A stretch of DNA of 64,000 bases from Proteobacteria bacterium UBA7415. Its GTDB lineage: Bacteria > Pseudomonadota > Gammaproteobacteria > Arenicellales > Arenicellaceae. The notes under the pieces were generated by a model that did not search any database, had not been told where the DNA came from, and was given only the letters and a program-made list of their open reading frames with translations. The DNA lies in NCBI GenBank assembly GCA_002470515.1, contig DKML01000031.1:496001-560000 (forward strand). Reading direction: 5' to 3'. Positions 29,701-37,765 of this stretch are shown here, in pieces (within the stretch, counting starts at the first letter, position 1; the number at the start of each line of letters is the position of its first letter). The translations under genes were made by a program, and so were the position numbers.

Positions 29701-30551
29701 CAATAACTGCCCATCCAGTTCTAAAAAAACTATTTCCTCAAGCTAAAATTGTTTTTAACACCGTAGATCTTCACTACCTTAGATATGAGCGCGAATTGGA
29801 GCTTATAAGCAGTAATAACAGCAACAGCAAACCAAAAAATCAACCTGTACAAAAAAAAGACGAACTCGCCATAATGCGTTTAGCCGATGCAACGCTAGTG
29901 GTTAGCGATATGGAAAAACAGTTGCTTGAAACAGAGCTAGATCAGCGCGATGCATCACGGGTTGCCGTCATTCCATCACCAAGAAATGTACACCCACCCA
30001 CAAGAACATTCGAAGAACGAGTTGATGTTGGCTTTTTAGGTAGCTATCAGCACCCACCAAACATTGATGCAGTTGACCACTTTCTAAGCAACATATGGCC
30101 ACGATTTAGTGCGCGTATGCCCGGGGTACGATTCATTATTGCGGGTTCGAGTATTCCAGAAAAATTCCTAAAACTAAAGAGTGATACGATTCGACCAATC
30201 GGCTTTGTCGAAGACCTAGAGGGCTTGATGGAGTCGGTTCGAATTATGGTGGCACCTTTGCGCTATGGTGCCGGTATTAAAGGCAAAGTAATCAGTTCCA
30301 TGTGTTATGGCATCCCTCAGGTAGCTACACGAATGGCCGCAGAGGGCATGCCGTTAACCCATAACGTTGAGTTACTTATTGCTAACGACGATGCCGATTT
30401 CGTAGAACAAATGATCGAACTCTATACTAACGAAACGCTGTGGAATCGGCTTTCGACCGAGGGTATGAATTGCGTAGATAACACCTTCTCCTCAGCAGTG
30501 GTAGAAACTAAACTGAGCGCAGTATTTAATGCTCTTGCGGGTACTAGATGA
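26727..30551 (+). CDS. Sulfotransferase-like / coiled-coil / GT2 / GT4 multidomain protein
   Basis: A 1274-aa cytoplasmic protein with four recognisable parts. Residues 1-250 form a PAPS-type sulfotransferase-like P-loop domain (LGMHRSGTSALTRAM as 5'-phosphosulfate loop, VVACRHPLEVAESLRKRN as 3'-phosphate loop). Residues about 310-450 are coiled coil rich in Glu, Gln and Lys. Residues about 630-870 are a GT2 glycosyltransferase (ASVIIPVFNNTKDTLACLESL, QLNNDTIVS as DXD-like, YYEDTDLAMRVRQMG). Residues about 900-1270 are a GT-B/GT4 part (RILWVDANTPTPDQDAGS ... LRYGAGIKGKV). It likely adds two sugars and perhaps sulfate in assembling an exported glycan. The next gene overlaps it by ATGA. Confidence 0.88.
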   Translation: MAHNISHISIVLGMHRSGTSALTRAMHAVGFELPRTIMSPVAGDNAQGFYESTAIMELNDRILESAGQNWYSLGSIPDVWFDSADAKIWLPEIKDTVLAEYPNTKKIVIKDPRINKLLPLWLGALEQIQSKISIVVACRHPLEVAESLRKRNSIDIEHGVLLWLEHNREIARYTRGLQRLYVGFDNLLSHTESQLNRLLSALSVDLNEAAIKKSYEELTESLQGNLKNFNVDASELSKFELRDISLAWQWLQFQCNADLSLLDRNSRIPSIDAPLIGTYEKPLDRLHATWANFRTTRFNARLLSGLLSDANTEIENVKAQTDKTNTSHIEENHALEKKISGLAQELDHAKEQHLILNEQLIASSDELSSERKSVSNLTAQLSHLEQHSHDTLEKLITRSELQASAHEKVLQEETQRLEALIVKAQSNVTDLRSQLVDQHHRATALDRQLVSTRSSAAFRAGSKVLSLTRRFRGSVVGRSLLLVKAAVGFRLGQWLRIRRNIKFLERSGEFDVEHYLSTYPILAHSRLSPIEHYVCNGEAEGRTPSASFNPRVFAHSQNYDPNSSWGIFAQYLQLSEAVREDERTIENPQYVIASSATQESSLNEPLTTKKSHELVVTEETSIDPRLLQFSCSDKPIASVIIPVFNNTKDTLACLESLTQQSLNDFEVIVVDDGSTIDMSDLGLVKGIQLIKNRQNLGYLHSANKGASLAKGQFIVQLNNDTIVSHGWLKALLAPLQEDASIGLAGSQMLSKDGLLQEAGGIIFADGSGYNYGRTDNPDNDLYNFVRDCDYCSGASIALPANVWNSLGGYDAFFTPAYYEDTDLAMRVRQMGLRVVYTPFSKLIHIEGVSCGSDESDANSMKRFQKINRVKFVERWNQELTRYGSLDDNREIHNHVAKTNRLGRILWVDANTPTPDQDAGSIDTAQHLSRLKADGWDVTFAPWDGYRYEGKYTDNLRAIGIRVLCQGHAHTLAAIESLNIDFDVITLSRAPVAITAHPVLKKLFPQAKIVFNTVDLHYLRYERELELISSNNSNSKPKNQPVQKKDELAIMRLADATLVVSDMEKQLLETELDQRDASRVAVIPSPRNVHPPTRTFEERVDVGFLGSYQHPPNIDAVDHFLSNIWPRFSARMPGVRFIIAGSSIPEKFLKLKSDTIRPIGFVEDLEGLMESVRIMVAPLRYGAGIKGKVISSMCYGIPQVATRMAAEGMPLTHNVELLIANDDADFVEQMIELYTNETLWNRLSTEGMNCVDNTFSSAVVETKLSAVFNALAGTR

Positions 30552-31543
30552 CGCAGAATAATTCGTATGAAAATAGAATTCAAAAAGAACTTGAAACGTT
30601 CTCTAACAATGTGGATGTGCACGCACTCCCTGAGATTCATCAGTACTGGTTAACGACCTACATTAACCCGATGATTAGAGAGCTTGGAGCAAAGTCACAC
30701 CTGGACTTTTATTGCAATAACATCGAGGCTTCTCGACCAAACAAAGATGATCACCATTGCGTGATTAGCTTAGGCGCTGGAGATTGTGCCGTTGAACTGC
30801 AGATAGTGGAACATCTAGTACGTAGTGGTCTAACCAATTTGGATTTTACGTGCATGGATTTAAATGATTCAGTCCTCGAACGAGGTAGAGCACAAGCAAT
30901 TGAAAAGGGTCTTGACCAATATATGAGTTTCGAAGTTGCCAATATAAATGAATGGCAACAGACGGAGACTTACTCCAGCGTTATAGCCCATCATTCCTTA
31001 CACCATTTTTTAGAGCTCGAACAAATCTTTGATCGCATTAAACAAGCTCTAAAGCCTGGAGGAAAGTTTATCACCATTGATATGATCGGCCGTAACGGTC
31101 ATCAACGTTGGCCAGAGGCTTTAACATTAGTAGAAAAATATTGGCATGAGCTGCCCTTATCCTACCGGTTCAACCTTCAATTAAATCGTATGGAGACTGA
31201 GTTTTCAGATTGGGATTGCTCCACAGAAGGCTTCGAGGGCATCCGTAGCCAGGATATTCTACCTCTACTGGTAGAACGCTTTCACTTTGAAGAGTTTTTG
31301 GCGTTTGGCAATGTAATCATGCCCTTCGTTGATCGAAGTTTTGGACATCATTTAGAACCGACCACGGCTTGGGACTCTGGTTTTATTGACCGTTTACATG
31401 GAGTTGATGAAGCCGGGTTTAAGTCTGGAGACCTAACGCCCAATATGATGTTTGCAGCTATGACAACAAACAAATCAGATAAAGAGATATTTGTTCGCGG
31501 CCTGAGTCCTGAAAAATCCATTAGACCTGTAGCTGACAAGTGA
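30548..31543 (+). CDS. Class I SAM-dependent methyltransferase
   Basis: A 331-aa methyltransferase translated from an ATG overlapping the stop of the upstream glycosyltransferase (ATGA). The SAM-binding motif I is CVISLGAGDCAVELQI, motif II FTCMDLNDSVLERG, and the post-motif region is HHSLHHFLELEQIFDRIKQALKPGGKFITIDMIGRNG. The C-terminal 100 residues differ from common small methyltransferases and may bind the acceptor. In a glycan locus, methylation of a sugar hydroxyl at the growing end, as in chain termination of ABC-exported O antigens, is a plausible role; this is inferred from context. Confidence 0.85.
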   Translation: MTQNNSYENRIQKELETFSNNVDVHALPEIHQYWLTTYINPMIRELGAKSHLDFYCNNIEASRPNKDDHHCVISLGAGDCAVELQIVEHLVRSGLTNLDFTCMDLNDSVLERGRAQAIEKGLDQYMSFEVANINEWQQTETYSSVIAHHSLHHFLELEQIFDRIKQALKPGGKFITIDMIGRNGHQRWPEALTLVEKYWHELPLSYRFNLQLNRMETEFSDWDCSTEGFEGIRSQDILPLLVERFHFEEFLAFGNVIMPFVDRSFGHHLEPTTAWDSGFIDRLHGVDEAGFKSGDLTPNMMFAAMTTNKSDKEIFVRGLSPEKSIRPVADK

Positions 31544-31553
31544 GTTTCGAATA

Positions 31554-32429
31554 GTGGTTAACAAAGATCTCAGCCTCCTCCAACTTCACAGCATGGATGA
31601 GTACTACGCATACGCGCATGCGAATAAAGAGAACCACCAATATAAACACTTGATCCTCGAGGAACTACTTGAAGAGGCTAAATCTGGCGTGGTACAAGAA
31701 AACGGTATGCTCAAGATTGGCGGGGTTTCTTATCCAGCAAATTGTGCTACTCAATTTGATTTGAGCATGGGCGGCGATACAACAGATATTAACTGGCGTG
31801 AATCATTGATTTGCCCGATAACGTTGACCAACAATCGTCAACGAGCGGCGGTACACTTCTTTGATCTGCTAAGCAAACCGTCAACATCAGATATGATATG
31901 GGTTTCCGAGCAAGTAACGCCCCTGTATCGAGTCATAGATCAGCGCTTCCCGAACACCATCGGCAGCGAATTTTTAGGCTCGAGCCTAGCAAGTGGCAGC
32001 GTTAATAAAGAGGGGACGAGGCATGAAGACTTTACAAAACTTTCGTTCGATGACGAAAGTCTAGACCATATAATTTCTCTAGACTGCCTTGAGCACATAC
32101 CTGATTACGAATGTGCGCTGAGTGAAGCCGCAAGAACTTTAAAACCTGGTGGCACATTTACCGCAACGTTCCCATTTGATATTAACAGTCAAGAAAACCT
32201 TATTCGTGCCGAAGTTAATGAAGACGGACAGATCGTACATCATTTAGAGCCTGAGTATCACGGAGACCCAGTAACGGGTAAAGGCGTTTTATGTTACCAA
32301 GTATTTGGCTGGCAAGTATTAGACCAGTTAGTAGCTTGTGGGTTTAGCCAAGCAAGCATATTTTTGATGTGGTCTCAAAAATACGCTTACCTCGGACCTG
32401 ATCAAGTTATTATTTTCGCGAAAAAATAG
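31554..32429 (+). CDS. SAM-dependent methyltransferase (Methyltransf_11 type)
   Basis: A 291-aa protein starting at a GTG 10 bases after the previous gene. The recognisable part is the C-terminal half, KLSFDDESLDHIISLDCLEHIPDYECALSEAARTLKPGGTFTATFPF, which is the back half of a class I methyltransferase. The N-terminal part includes NCATQFDLSMGGDTTDINWRESLICP, a segment seen in methyltransferases of polysaccharide loci. The first SAM motif is poorly conserved. It belongs to a tight run of three methyltransferase genes, so it should modify the same glycan. The acceptor is unknown. Confidence 0.78.
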   Translation: MVNKDLSLLQLHSMDEYYAYAHANKENHQYKHLILEELLEEAKSGVVQENGMLKIGGVSYPANCATQFDLSMGGDTTDINWRESLICPITLTNNRQRAAVHFFDLLSKPSTSDMIWVSEQVTPLYRVIDQRFPNTIGSEFLGSSLASGSVNKEGTRHEDFTKLSFDDESLDHIISLDCLEHIPDYECALSEAARTLKPGGTFTATFPFDINSQENLIRAEVNEDGQIVHHLEPEYHGDPVTGKGVLCYQVFGWQVLDQLVACGFSQASIFLMWSQKYAYLGPDQVIIFAKK

Positions 32430-32471
32430 AACGAACAAACGCTATTCCTTGAGATTTAGAGATGAGCCTGC

Positions 32472-33476
32472 GTGACCAATTTTAACAACACTTTAGATTT
32501 TCTTGATTGGGCGTTCGTCGCTCTGCTTAAACGCACCCCCTCACCGCAAGAATCTCAGCACCTTGAAGCGGCTATAGAAACGCAGTCTATGACTCAGCTT
32601 CAAGTCTTAGCTCTAATCATCGACGGCCAAGAGTATCGCAATTCGAATATAGACAATGAGTTTGTACCCTCAGGTCATTTTTATTCAGCAGTCCCCTCTT
32701 TAGCTGATCGACGCAGGGTTCTAGATAGCCCCACGCAAAGCGCCCCTCCGCCAGGCATTGACCTAAACCATACAACCCAAGTGCAGCTTCTTAAGTCCTT
32801 TGAGCAGTACTATGACGACAATTTGTTTGCCGTAGAGAAATGCTCTGAACGTCGGTACTATTCCAACAACCCTGCGTTTTCATGGCACGATGCGTTTGTG
32901 TTACATGCGATGATCAAGTCTTTTAAACCGCGTTCTATCATCGAGATTGGATGTGGATTCTCATCAGGCGTCACTCTAGATTGCATTGAAGATATTGATA
33001 ACTACACCCCGGAAGTCGTTTTCATTGAACCGTTCCCAGAAACCCTTAATAGCGTGTTATACCCCCAAGACTCTATCCTCTGCGGGCTGATTGATACTCC
33101 GGCACAAGAAGTCGCTTTTGAAAAATTCACCGCTCTAAAAGCAAACGATGTGCTGTTTATTGACTCTACTCACGTCAGTAAACTTGGTAGCGATGTAAAC
33201 CATCTTTTTTTCGAAATATTGCCGCGCCTAGATTCTGGAGTTTTAGTACATATACACGACATCTTTTACCCTTTTGAATATCCGCGCGACTGGATTGATC
33301 AAGGACGTGCATGGAATGAGTTATATTTAGTGCGTGCACTATTGGCTGCCACTGAACGCTACAAAATTATTGCGTTTAATCACTATCTAGCAGCAACAGA
33401 AAAGTCATACTTAAATCAAGCTATGCCGAGATTAGCTGAGGGAAACTGCGGTAGTCTCTGGCTTAGGATAAACTAA
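32472..33476 (+). CDS. DUF4214-like domain plus Methyltransf_24 methyltransferase
   Basis: A 334-aa protein from a GTG start at 32472. The first 55 residues (DWAFVALLKRTPSPQESQHLEAAI ... IIDGQEYRN) resemble a short DUF4214 unit, common in glycan-modifying proteins. The rest is a class I methyltransferase of the Methyltransf_24 type with IIEIGCGFSSGVTLDCIEDI as SAM loop, VVFIEPFPE, and the catalytic-region LFIDSTHVSKLGSDVNHLFFEILPRL followed by VHIHDIFYPFEYP. Members methylate sugar hydroxyls in surface polysaccharides. It is the last gene of the plus-strand run and converges on the next gene with a single base between stop codons. Confidence 0.85.
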   Translation: MTNFNNTLDFLDWAFVALLKRTPSPQESQHLEAAIETQSMTQLQVLALIIDGQEYRNSNIDNEFVPSGHFYSAVPSLADRRRVLDSPTQSAPPPGIDLNHTTQVQLLKSFEQYYDDNLFAVEKCSERRYYSNNPAFSWHDAFVLHAMIKSFKPRSIIEIGCGFSSGVTLDCIEDIDNYTPEVVFIEPFPETLNSVLYPQDSILCGLIDTPAQEVAFEKFTALKANDVLFIDSTHVSKLGSDVNHLFFEILPRLDSGVLVHIHDIFYPFEYPRDWIDQGRAWNELYLVRALLAATERYKIIAFNHYLAATEKSYLNQAMPRLAEGNCGSLWLRIN

Positions 33477-33477
33477 T

Positions 33478-35271
33478 TCAGGGCTCGTTGATTTCAAGGC
33501 CTGCGATCCTAGCTTTTCTGAAAAGTTCCTGCTTTGCCCTCTCATACAAATCGTAGTCAGATGCTCGGCGTTGTTTAAAACGAGCGACTAGATCGTCATC
33601 TAAATCTATACTTTTAGGCCGGGCTTTACCGACGTTGGCTCGCCTCTGTAGATTCAAACCTGTGCCTACTGGCCAATTTAGAGTTTTCGTGAGTAACGTT
33701 GCACTCAGCTCAAAGTGTTCGGTTATTCCAATAAAATCAAAACTTTCATAGTTCATGTGCCGTCCGACATAATCCGAAAAATAGCCGCTTTTTACAAGAC
33801 TGGCTCGCGGATCTATGTCGTCATACTTAGGGTCATAATCCAGCCATGGAATAAAGTCAGCTTCAGTTAGATCAAACCGATCCATCTGGTAAAAGAATAG
33901 CGATATATATCTTGAAAGCGGATCACGCAAAAAGGTAACCAATGAAGCTCGACGCATTTTCATATAGTCTTTGCGCATCACAGTATGACCATGAAAACAT
34001 CGTGGCATCTCTATTTTCGTGTCTCTATGGTCTCCATAAAAAAACTGTAACTTCTCGGCATACACATCTTCAAGCAAATCCATGAATGAGGTGCCAGCTG
34101 TCTTACTTTGATGAACACTGACCAGTCGACGGGGTTGTCTCGATATCGCATCAAAGACTTCTCCCAAGTCGTGCTGAAACTCAGAATTTAACAAGGCTTT
34201 TGACATAGCCATTTCACTTTTTTGTTGCCACAGCACATCGTCTGTTAGCACCGAATTTATAGTGGACGCAATCTTTTGAATCGAAGGCCCCAGAACCTCA
34301 ACCCCCCCCGCTGACCAACCCAGCTGCTTTTGAATGACAGGACTGACTATTGAAGGAACCCCTCGCTCTGCGGCCCATTGCACTCTTTTATCAAGGCCCC
34401 TGGAGCTTTGGTCAGCAATCACAACCATCACCCTTGCCTTATCAAAATACGTTAGGTCAGCAGATATCTCATCTATAAACTCAATACCCTGGGCGCTAAG
34501 GTCGGTGCTAGGCAAAAACGTAACATCTAGCGATGTCATTGGAACTAAAAGCCGCACCTTAAATCCTGCAGACTTTATTTGTGGCAGACAATCATTGATA
34601 AACTCATTGAAGATTGATTTGGCGATGCTTTCAACATCGCAGCATAAAATTAGTGAATTACGATCACTAAGAGTTGCTTTGCATTCCTTTGCACCAGCCA
34701 ACCTTGACAATAGGTATATCGACTTTTCGAAGCGGGTATGCTCATTTACCCACTTTTGAGTGACGTCATCTGCAACAAAAATGATATCCGCCATACCCAT
34801 CATCTTTGCAGTGAGATCGAGTGGGTCTAGCAAAGGAGAAGCACCATTTACTATATTAAGTTTGTCTAAATCACCCGCCGCGTCATAGATAACTCTGGTC
34901 GAAGTATTTTCGCTTTGAGCTGCATTCTTTTTCAAGTCAGACACGATTGGCTGAATCTGATCGTAAAGATGGCCTTGGCTAATCCATAGAACATCGTAGC
35001 GGCCTAAATTTTTTATTAAGAATCCTTTCAGTTCGCGAGCAGAGAGTTCGGTTGGTCTATTTTCTCTTGATGAGCCAGACGCAACAAACCACTGAAGTAG
35101 TTTTGATACTAAGCCATGCCCGAACTCGCACATATGCAATTGATGCGTACCCGCTTTGATTGCCTTCAAGACGAACTGATTCCGCAAACTATACGGCTTA
35201 ATAAGTGGTGTACTCTTATGATCATAGAGCCACAACACCCGCTTATTATCCAAAACAGGTAATGCCTTCAT
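33478..35271 (-). CDS. GT-B-like glycosyltransferase fused to a sulfotransferase domain
   Basis: A 597-aa protein. Residues 1 to about 360 look like a GT-B/GT4 fold: an N-terminal VLWLYDHKSTPLIKPYSLR start and a nucleotide-sugar side with WAAERGVPSIVSPVIQKQLGW and VEVLGPSIQKIASTINSVL. Residues about 385-597 form a Sulfotransfer_2-like domain, with VSVHQSKTAGTSFMDLL as 5'-phosphosulfate loop and SLVTFLRDPLSRYISLFFYQMDRF as 3'-phosphate loop, as in heparan and chondroitin sulfotransferases. It probably transfers a sugar and sulfates the glycan, or does one of the two. It is the third gene with a sulfotransferase-type P-loop in the locus if 56596-58059 is counted. Confidence 0.8.
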   Translation of the reverse strand: MKALPVLDNKRVLWLYDHKSTPLIKPYSLRNQFVLKAIKAGTHQLHMCEFGHGLVSKLLQWFVASGSSRENRPTELSARELKGFLIKNLGRYDVLWISQGHLYDQIQPIVSDLKKNAAQSENTSTRVIYDAAGDLDKLNIVNGASPLLDPLDLTAKMMGMADIIFVADDVTQKWVNEHTRFEKSIYLLSRLAGAKECKATLSDRNSLILCCDVESIAKSIFNEFINDCLPQIKSAGFKVRLLVPMTSLDVTFLPSTDLSAQGIEFIDEISADLTYFDKARVMVVIADQSSRGLDKRVQWAAERGVPSIVSPVIQKQLGWSAGGVEVLGPSIQKIASTINSVLTDDVLWQQKSEMAMSKALLNSEFQHDLGEVFDAISRQPRRLVSVHQSKTAGTSFMDLLEDVYAEKLQFFYGDHRDTKIEMPRCFHGHTVMRKDYMKMRRASLVTFLRDPLSRYISLFFYQMDRFDLTEADFIPWLDYDPKYDDIDPRASLVKSGYFSDYVGRHMNYESFDFIGITEHFELSATLLTKTLNWPVGTGLNLQRRANVGKARPKSIDLDDDLVARFKQRRASDYDLYERAKQELFRKARIAGLEINEP

Positions 35272-35374
35272 AAGGGGTTCAGGCTCGGCGGGTCTTTGAA
35301 GATCAATTTATCCATAATCTTAATGATTCACATTTTCTACCGCGTCGCTTTTTAACATGGGCTCGACTCCGAGT

Positions 35375-36535
35375 TTACTTAATAGACTCGTATACTCTCT
35401 GTGTTTCTTTACTTGTATTAGCCCAAGAAAAATCAAGAGATCGCTTTAACCCAAGATTAGATAATCGAGATCGCTCCTCACTATTAACTAACAGGCTTGA
35501 TAGTCCATTTGCAATGGTTTGCGTGTCTTCAGGATCAATAGCTAAAGTTGAACCCGCTGATACTTCCGCTAGTGCACCGCGATTTGAGCTAATGCATGGA
35601 CACCCGCTTTGCATTGCTTCTACAAGCGGTAACCCAAACCCTTCATAAAGTGATGGATATACAAACGCTAGGGCAGATGAGTACAGCAATGGTAGTTCGA
35701 AACCGGGAACAAACGCCAATCTCTTAATACGACCTTGGTGGCATGGCGCAGTGAGCCTTTTCTCTAATGCCTCACTTTTCCAGCCAAGGGGGCCGGCTAC
35801 CACCAAAGGGTACTCTTCTTGAGTTTTAGCTTCGAGGCTCAAAAAAGCATCAAGAATTCGGGCCAAATTTTTACGTGGTTCCACAGAGCCTACGCAAAGA
35901 AAATAACGTTTATAATTAACCCCATATTTATCCAACACGCTTTTACACGCTATCTGAGACCTTGGTCTAAAATCTTGCCCTGCAGCAAGGTGCGTTACAT
36001 GAATACGTTCTGGAGATATTTGATACTGACCCACCAATTCATTCTTCACACTGTTGCTAATAGTAATAATCGCTTCTGTGCTTTTAGCCAACCTAGCAAA
36101 ATGGCGATTCATATAATTAACTCTATGCTTGGGGTGTGTCTCTGGTGCATATGTGTTCGAAAGGTCGTAAACCGTAGTCACCGAACGCATCGCCCTATCA
36201 CACGGCGTGTAGTTGATGTCGTGATACAAAGCACCGGAATTTAGAAGGTCCTTTGCTAGATTCGAAAAGCTCCTACTTTGCAGAAAGCGAAAAATATCTC
36301 TGCTAAATGGAATAGACCCGATTCTAGACCTGGCAAGGTGTCCGACCTGCTCGGTTGTTTGCAGCAATTCTTGCGTTAAAACTTGCGCTGTTGTGCCATC
36401 ATAAATTTTTCCATTGGAGACAGCATAAACTGGCTGGCTATTACTGATCTGACCTTTTAGAAGCTCCACGGCGTATCGTCCTATGCCCGTGATGGGTGCT
36501 CGCATGCTAGAAAAATTGTATATCGTTGGGCGCAT
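35375..36535 (-). CDS. GT4 glycosyltransferase, module copy 1 (WbpY-like)
   Basis: I chose the ATG complementary to 36533-36535 (MRPTIYNFSSMRAPITGIGRY), because the paralogue in copy 2 begins at the matching position; it follows the stop of the upstream gene by four bases. The protein is 386 aa with a GT-B fold: VEPRKNLARILDAFL begins the C-terminal domain and [21 protein letters not shown] carries the E-x7-E donor-binding motif of GT4. It resembles mannosyl- and rhamnosyltransferases of the WbpY/WbdB type. It is paralogous to the 47614-48804 gene, including the shared DLS, THP-HRVNY and GPLGWKS blocks. Confidence 0.9.
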   Translation of the reverse strand: MRPTIYNFSSMRAPITGIGRYAVELLKGQISNSQPVYAVSNGKIYDGTTAQVLTQELLQTTEQVGHLARSRIGSIPFSRDIFRFLQSRSFSNLAKDLLNSGALYHDINYTPCDRAMRSVTTVYDLSNTYAPETHPKHRVNYMNRHFARLAKSTEAIITISNSVKNELVGQYQISPERIHVTHLAAGQDFRPRSQIACKSVLDKYGVNYKRYFLCVGSVEPRKNLARILDAFLSLEAKTQEEYPLVVAGPLGWKSEALEKRLTAPCHQGRIKRLAFVPGFELPLLYSSALAFVYPSLYEGFGLPLVEAMQSGCPCISSNRGALAEVSAGSTLAIDPEDTQTIANGLSSLLVNSEERSRLSNLGLKRSLDFSWANTSKETQRVYESIK

Positions 36536-36539
36536 AAAA

Positions 36540-37649
36540 TTATCTACTGGCCTGTTCAATAATACTGCGATATAAATCGTGACTCTTCTGCGCGAATTTT
36601 TCTACGGAGAATAGATCATAATAACGGCGTAGCCCACCCTCCCCCAGCCTGCGGGCAATCTCAGAGTCCTTACTCAATAGGTCCATCGCGTTGAGTAAAG
36701 ACATGGTGTCATTTGGTATGACCGTTATAGCCTCCTTATTGTGCCTTGCCACCCAGGGTGCAGAAGACTTTAGCTGAGTATTAATAATAGGCTTGCCAAG
36801 GCGCATTGCCTCTAATTGCACAAGAGCAAACGCTTCGTTATTGGCGTTTGAAGCAGACACGAGCGCAATTGAATATTGCAAAAGATCAACAACGTCTTGA
36901 TCGCTCGCATCACAAACAAAACGCACACTGTTAGCGAGCCCCATATCAATAGCCAATTGTTTATGCCTTTCTAGCAATGGTCCATCACCCACCAAAACGA
37001 GTTTATGAGCCGTATTCCTAATTGAGCGAATTGCAACATCTATACCCTTATACGAAACATGACGTCCGATTAAGACAAAGTACGCGTCGCATGCGTCAGA
37101 AGATTGCATTGATGCTTTCGCTTCTGCAATGCCATATGGAATTATCTGTGTTTTTTTTCTAAATGCCTTTAGCATTGTGGAGTTGTCGATCATTGCAGTT
37201 GAACTCACAACTACTGATTTGGCTCTCAACAACATCAATAAAGTAAAGGGCGCAACTATCCAGCGTAACTTTCGCTGGGCTACTATATTCGAATGCCAAT
37301 GAACCACAACAGGCACTGACTTGAAGCAAAAGACCAGAGCAATTTCTGCCAATGGAAAAGGGTAGTGAATTGCAATGAGGTCTTGACGTTTGAATAATCG
37401 AACCATTCTAAATATGAGAGATGGCGCAATTGGCATAGATGCGATTTGCCCATAGGAGCGGCAACGACTAATTGCAACCCCATCAATTTCTTGCTCTAAG
37501 ATGGCACCATCTTCACCAGTCGTAAGCACATGATGTGAAAATTGCGGGAGCAGAGACGTAACAAGCGACACAACTTTTTGAACTCCGCCCATAACAGGGA
37601 AATACACCTTGCATACATGCAATATTTTGTATTGGGGGGGGATGGTCAT
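36540..37649 (-). CDS. GT4 glycosyltransferase, module copy 1 (WbpZ-like)
   Basis: A 369-aa GT-B enzyme. The N-terminal acceptor domain starts ILHVCKVYFPVMGGVQKVV, with the Gly-Gly-Val typical of GT4. The C-terminal domain has VLIGRHVSYKGIDVAIRSI and ALVSASNANNEAFALVQLEAMRLGKPIINT with the E-x7-E region. It matches the 48801-49913 protein over the full length, including TGEDGAI and ASMPIAPSLI. The enzyme presumably adds mannose or a 6-deoxysugar from a GDP donor, in line with the adjacent dehydratase. Confidence 0.9.
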   Translation of the reverse strand: MTIPPQYKILHVCKVYFPVMGGVQKVVSLVTSLLPQFSHHVLTTGEDGAILEQEIDGVAISRCRSYGQIASMPIAPSLIFRMVRLFKRQDLIAIHYPFPLAEIALVFCFKSVPVVVHWHSNIVAQRKLRWIVAPFTLLMLLRAKSVVVSSTAMIDNSTMLKAFRKKTQIIPYGIAEAKASMQSSDACDAYFVLIGRHVSYKGIDVAIRSIRNTAHKLVLVGDGPLLERHKQLAIDMGLANSVRFVCDASDQDVVDLLQYSIALVSASNANNEAFALVQLEAMRLGKPIINTQLKSSAPWVARHNKEAITVIPNDTMSLLNAMDLLSKDSEIARRLGEGGLRRYYDLFSVEKFAQKSHDLYRSIIEQASR

Positions 37650-37765
37650 TCTGTTTTGCTTGTTTTTAAGGGCCGATACAGACAGCCATACAATGCTACG
37701 ATAATTTTAAGGCAGATTCTCCACCAATAAGATTATAGCGCAAAAAAGCGTCTCAAAACATAAGG

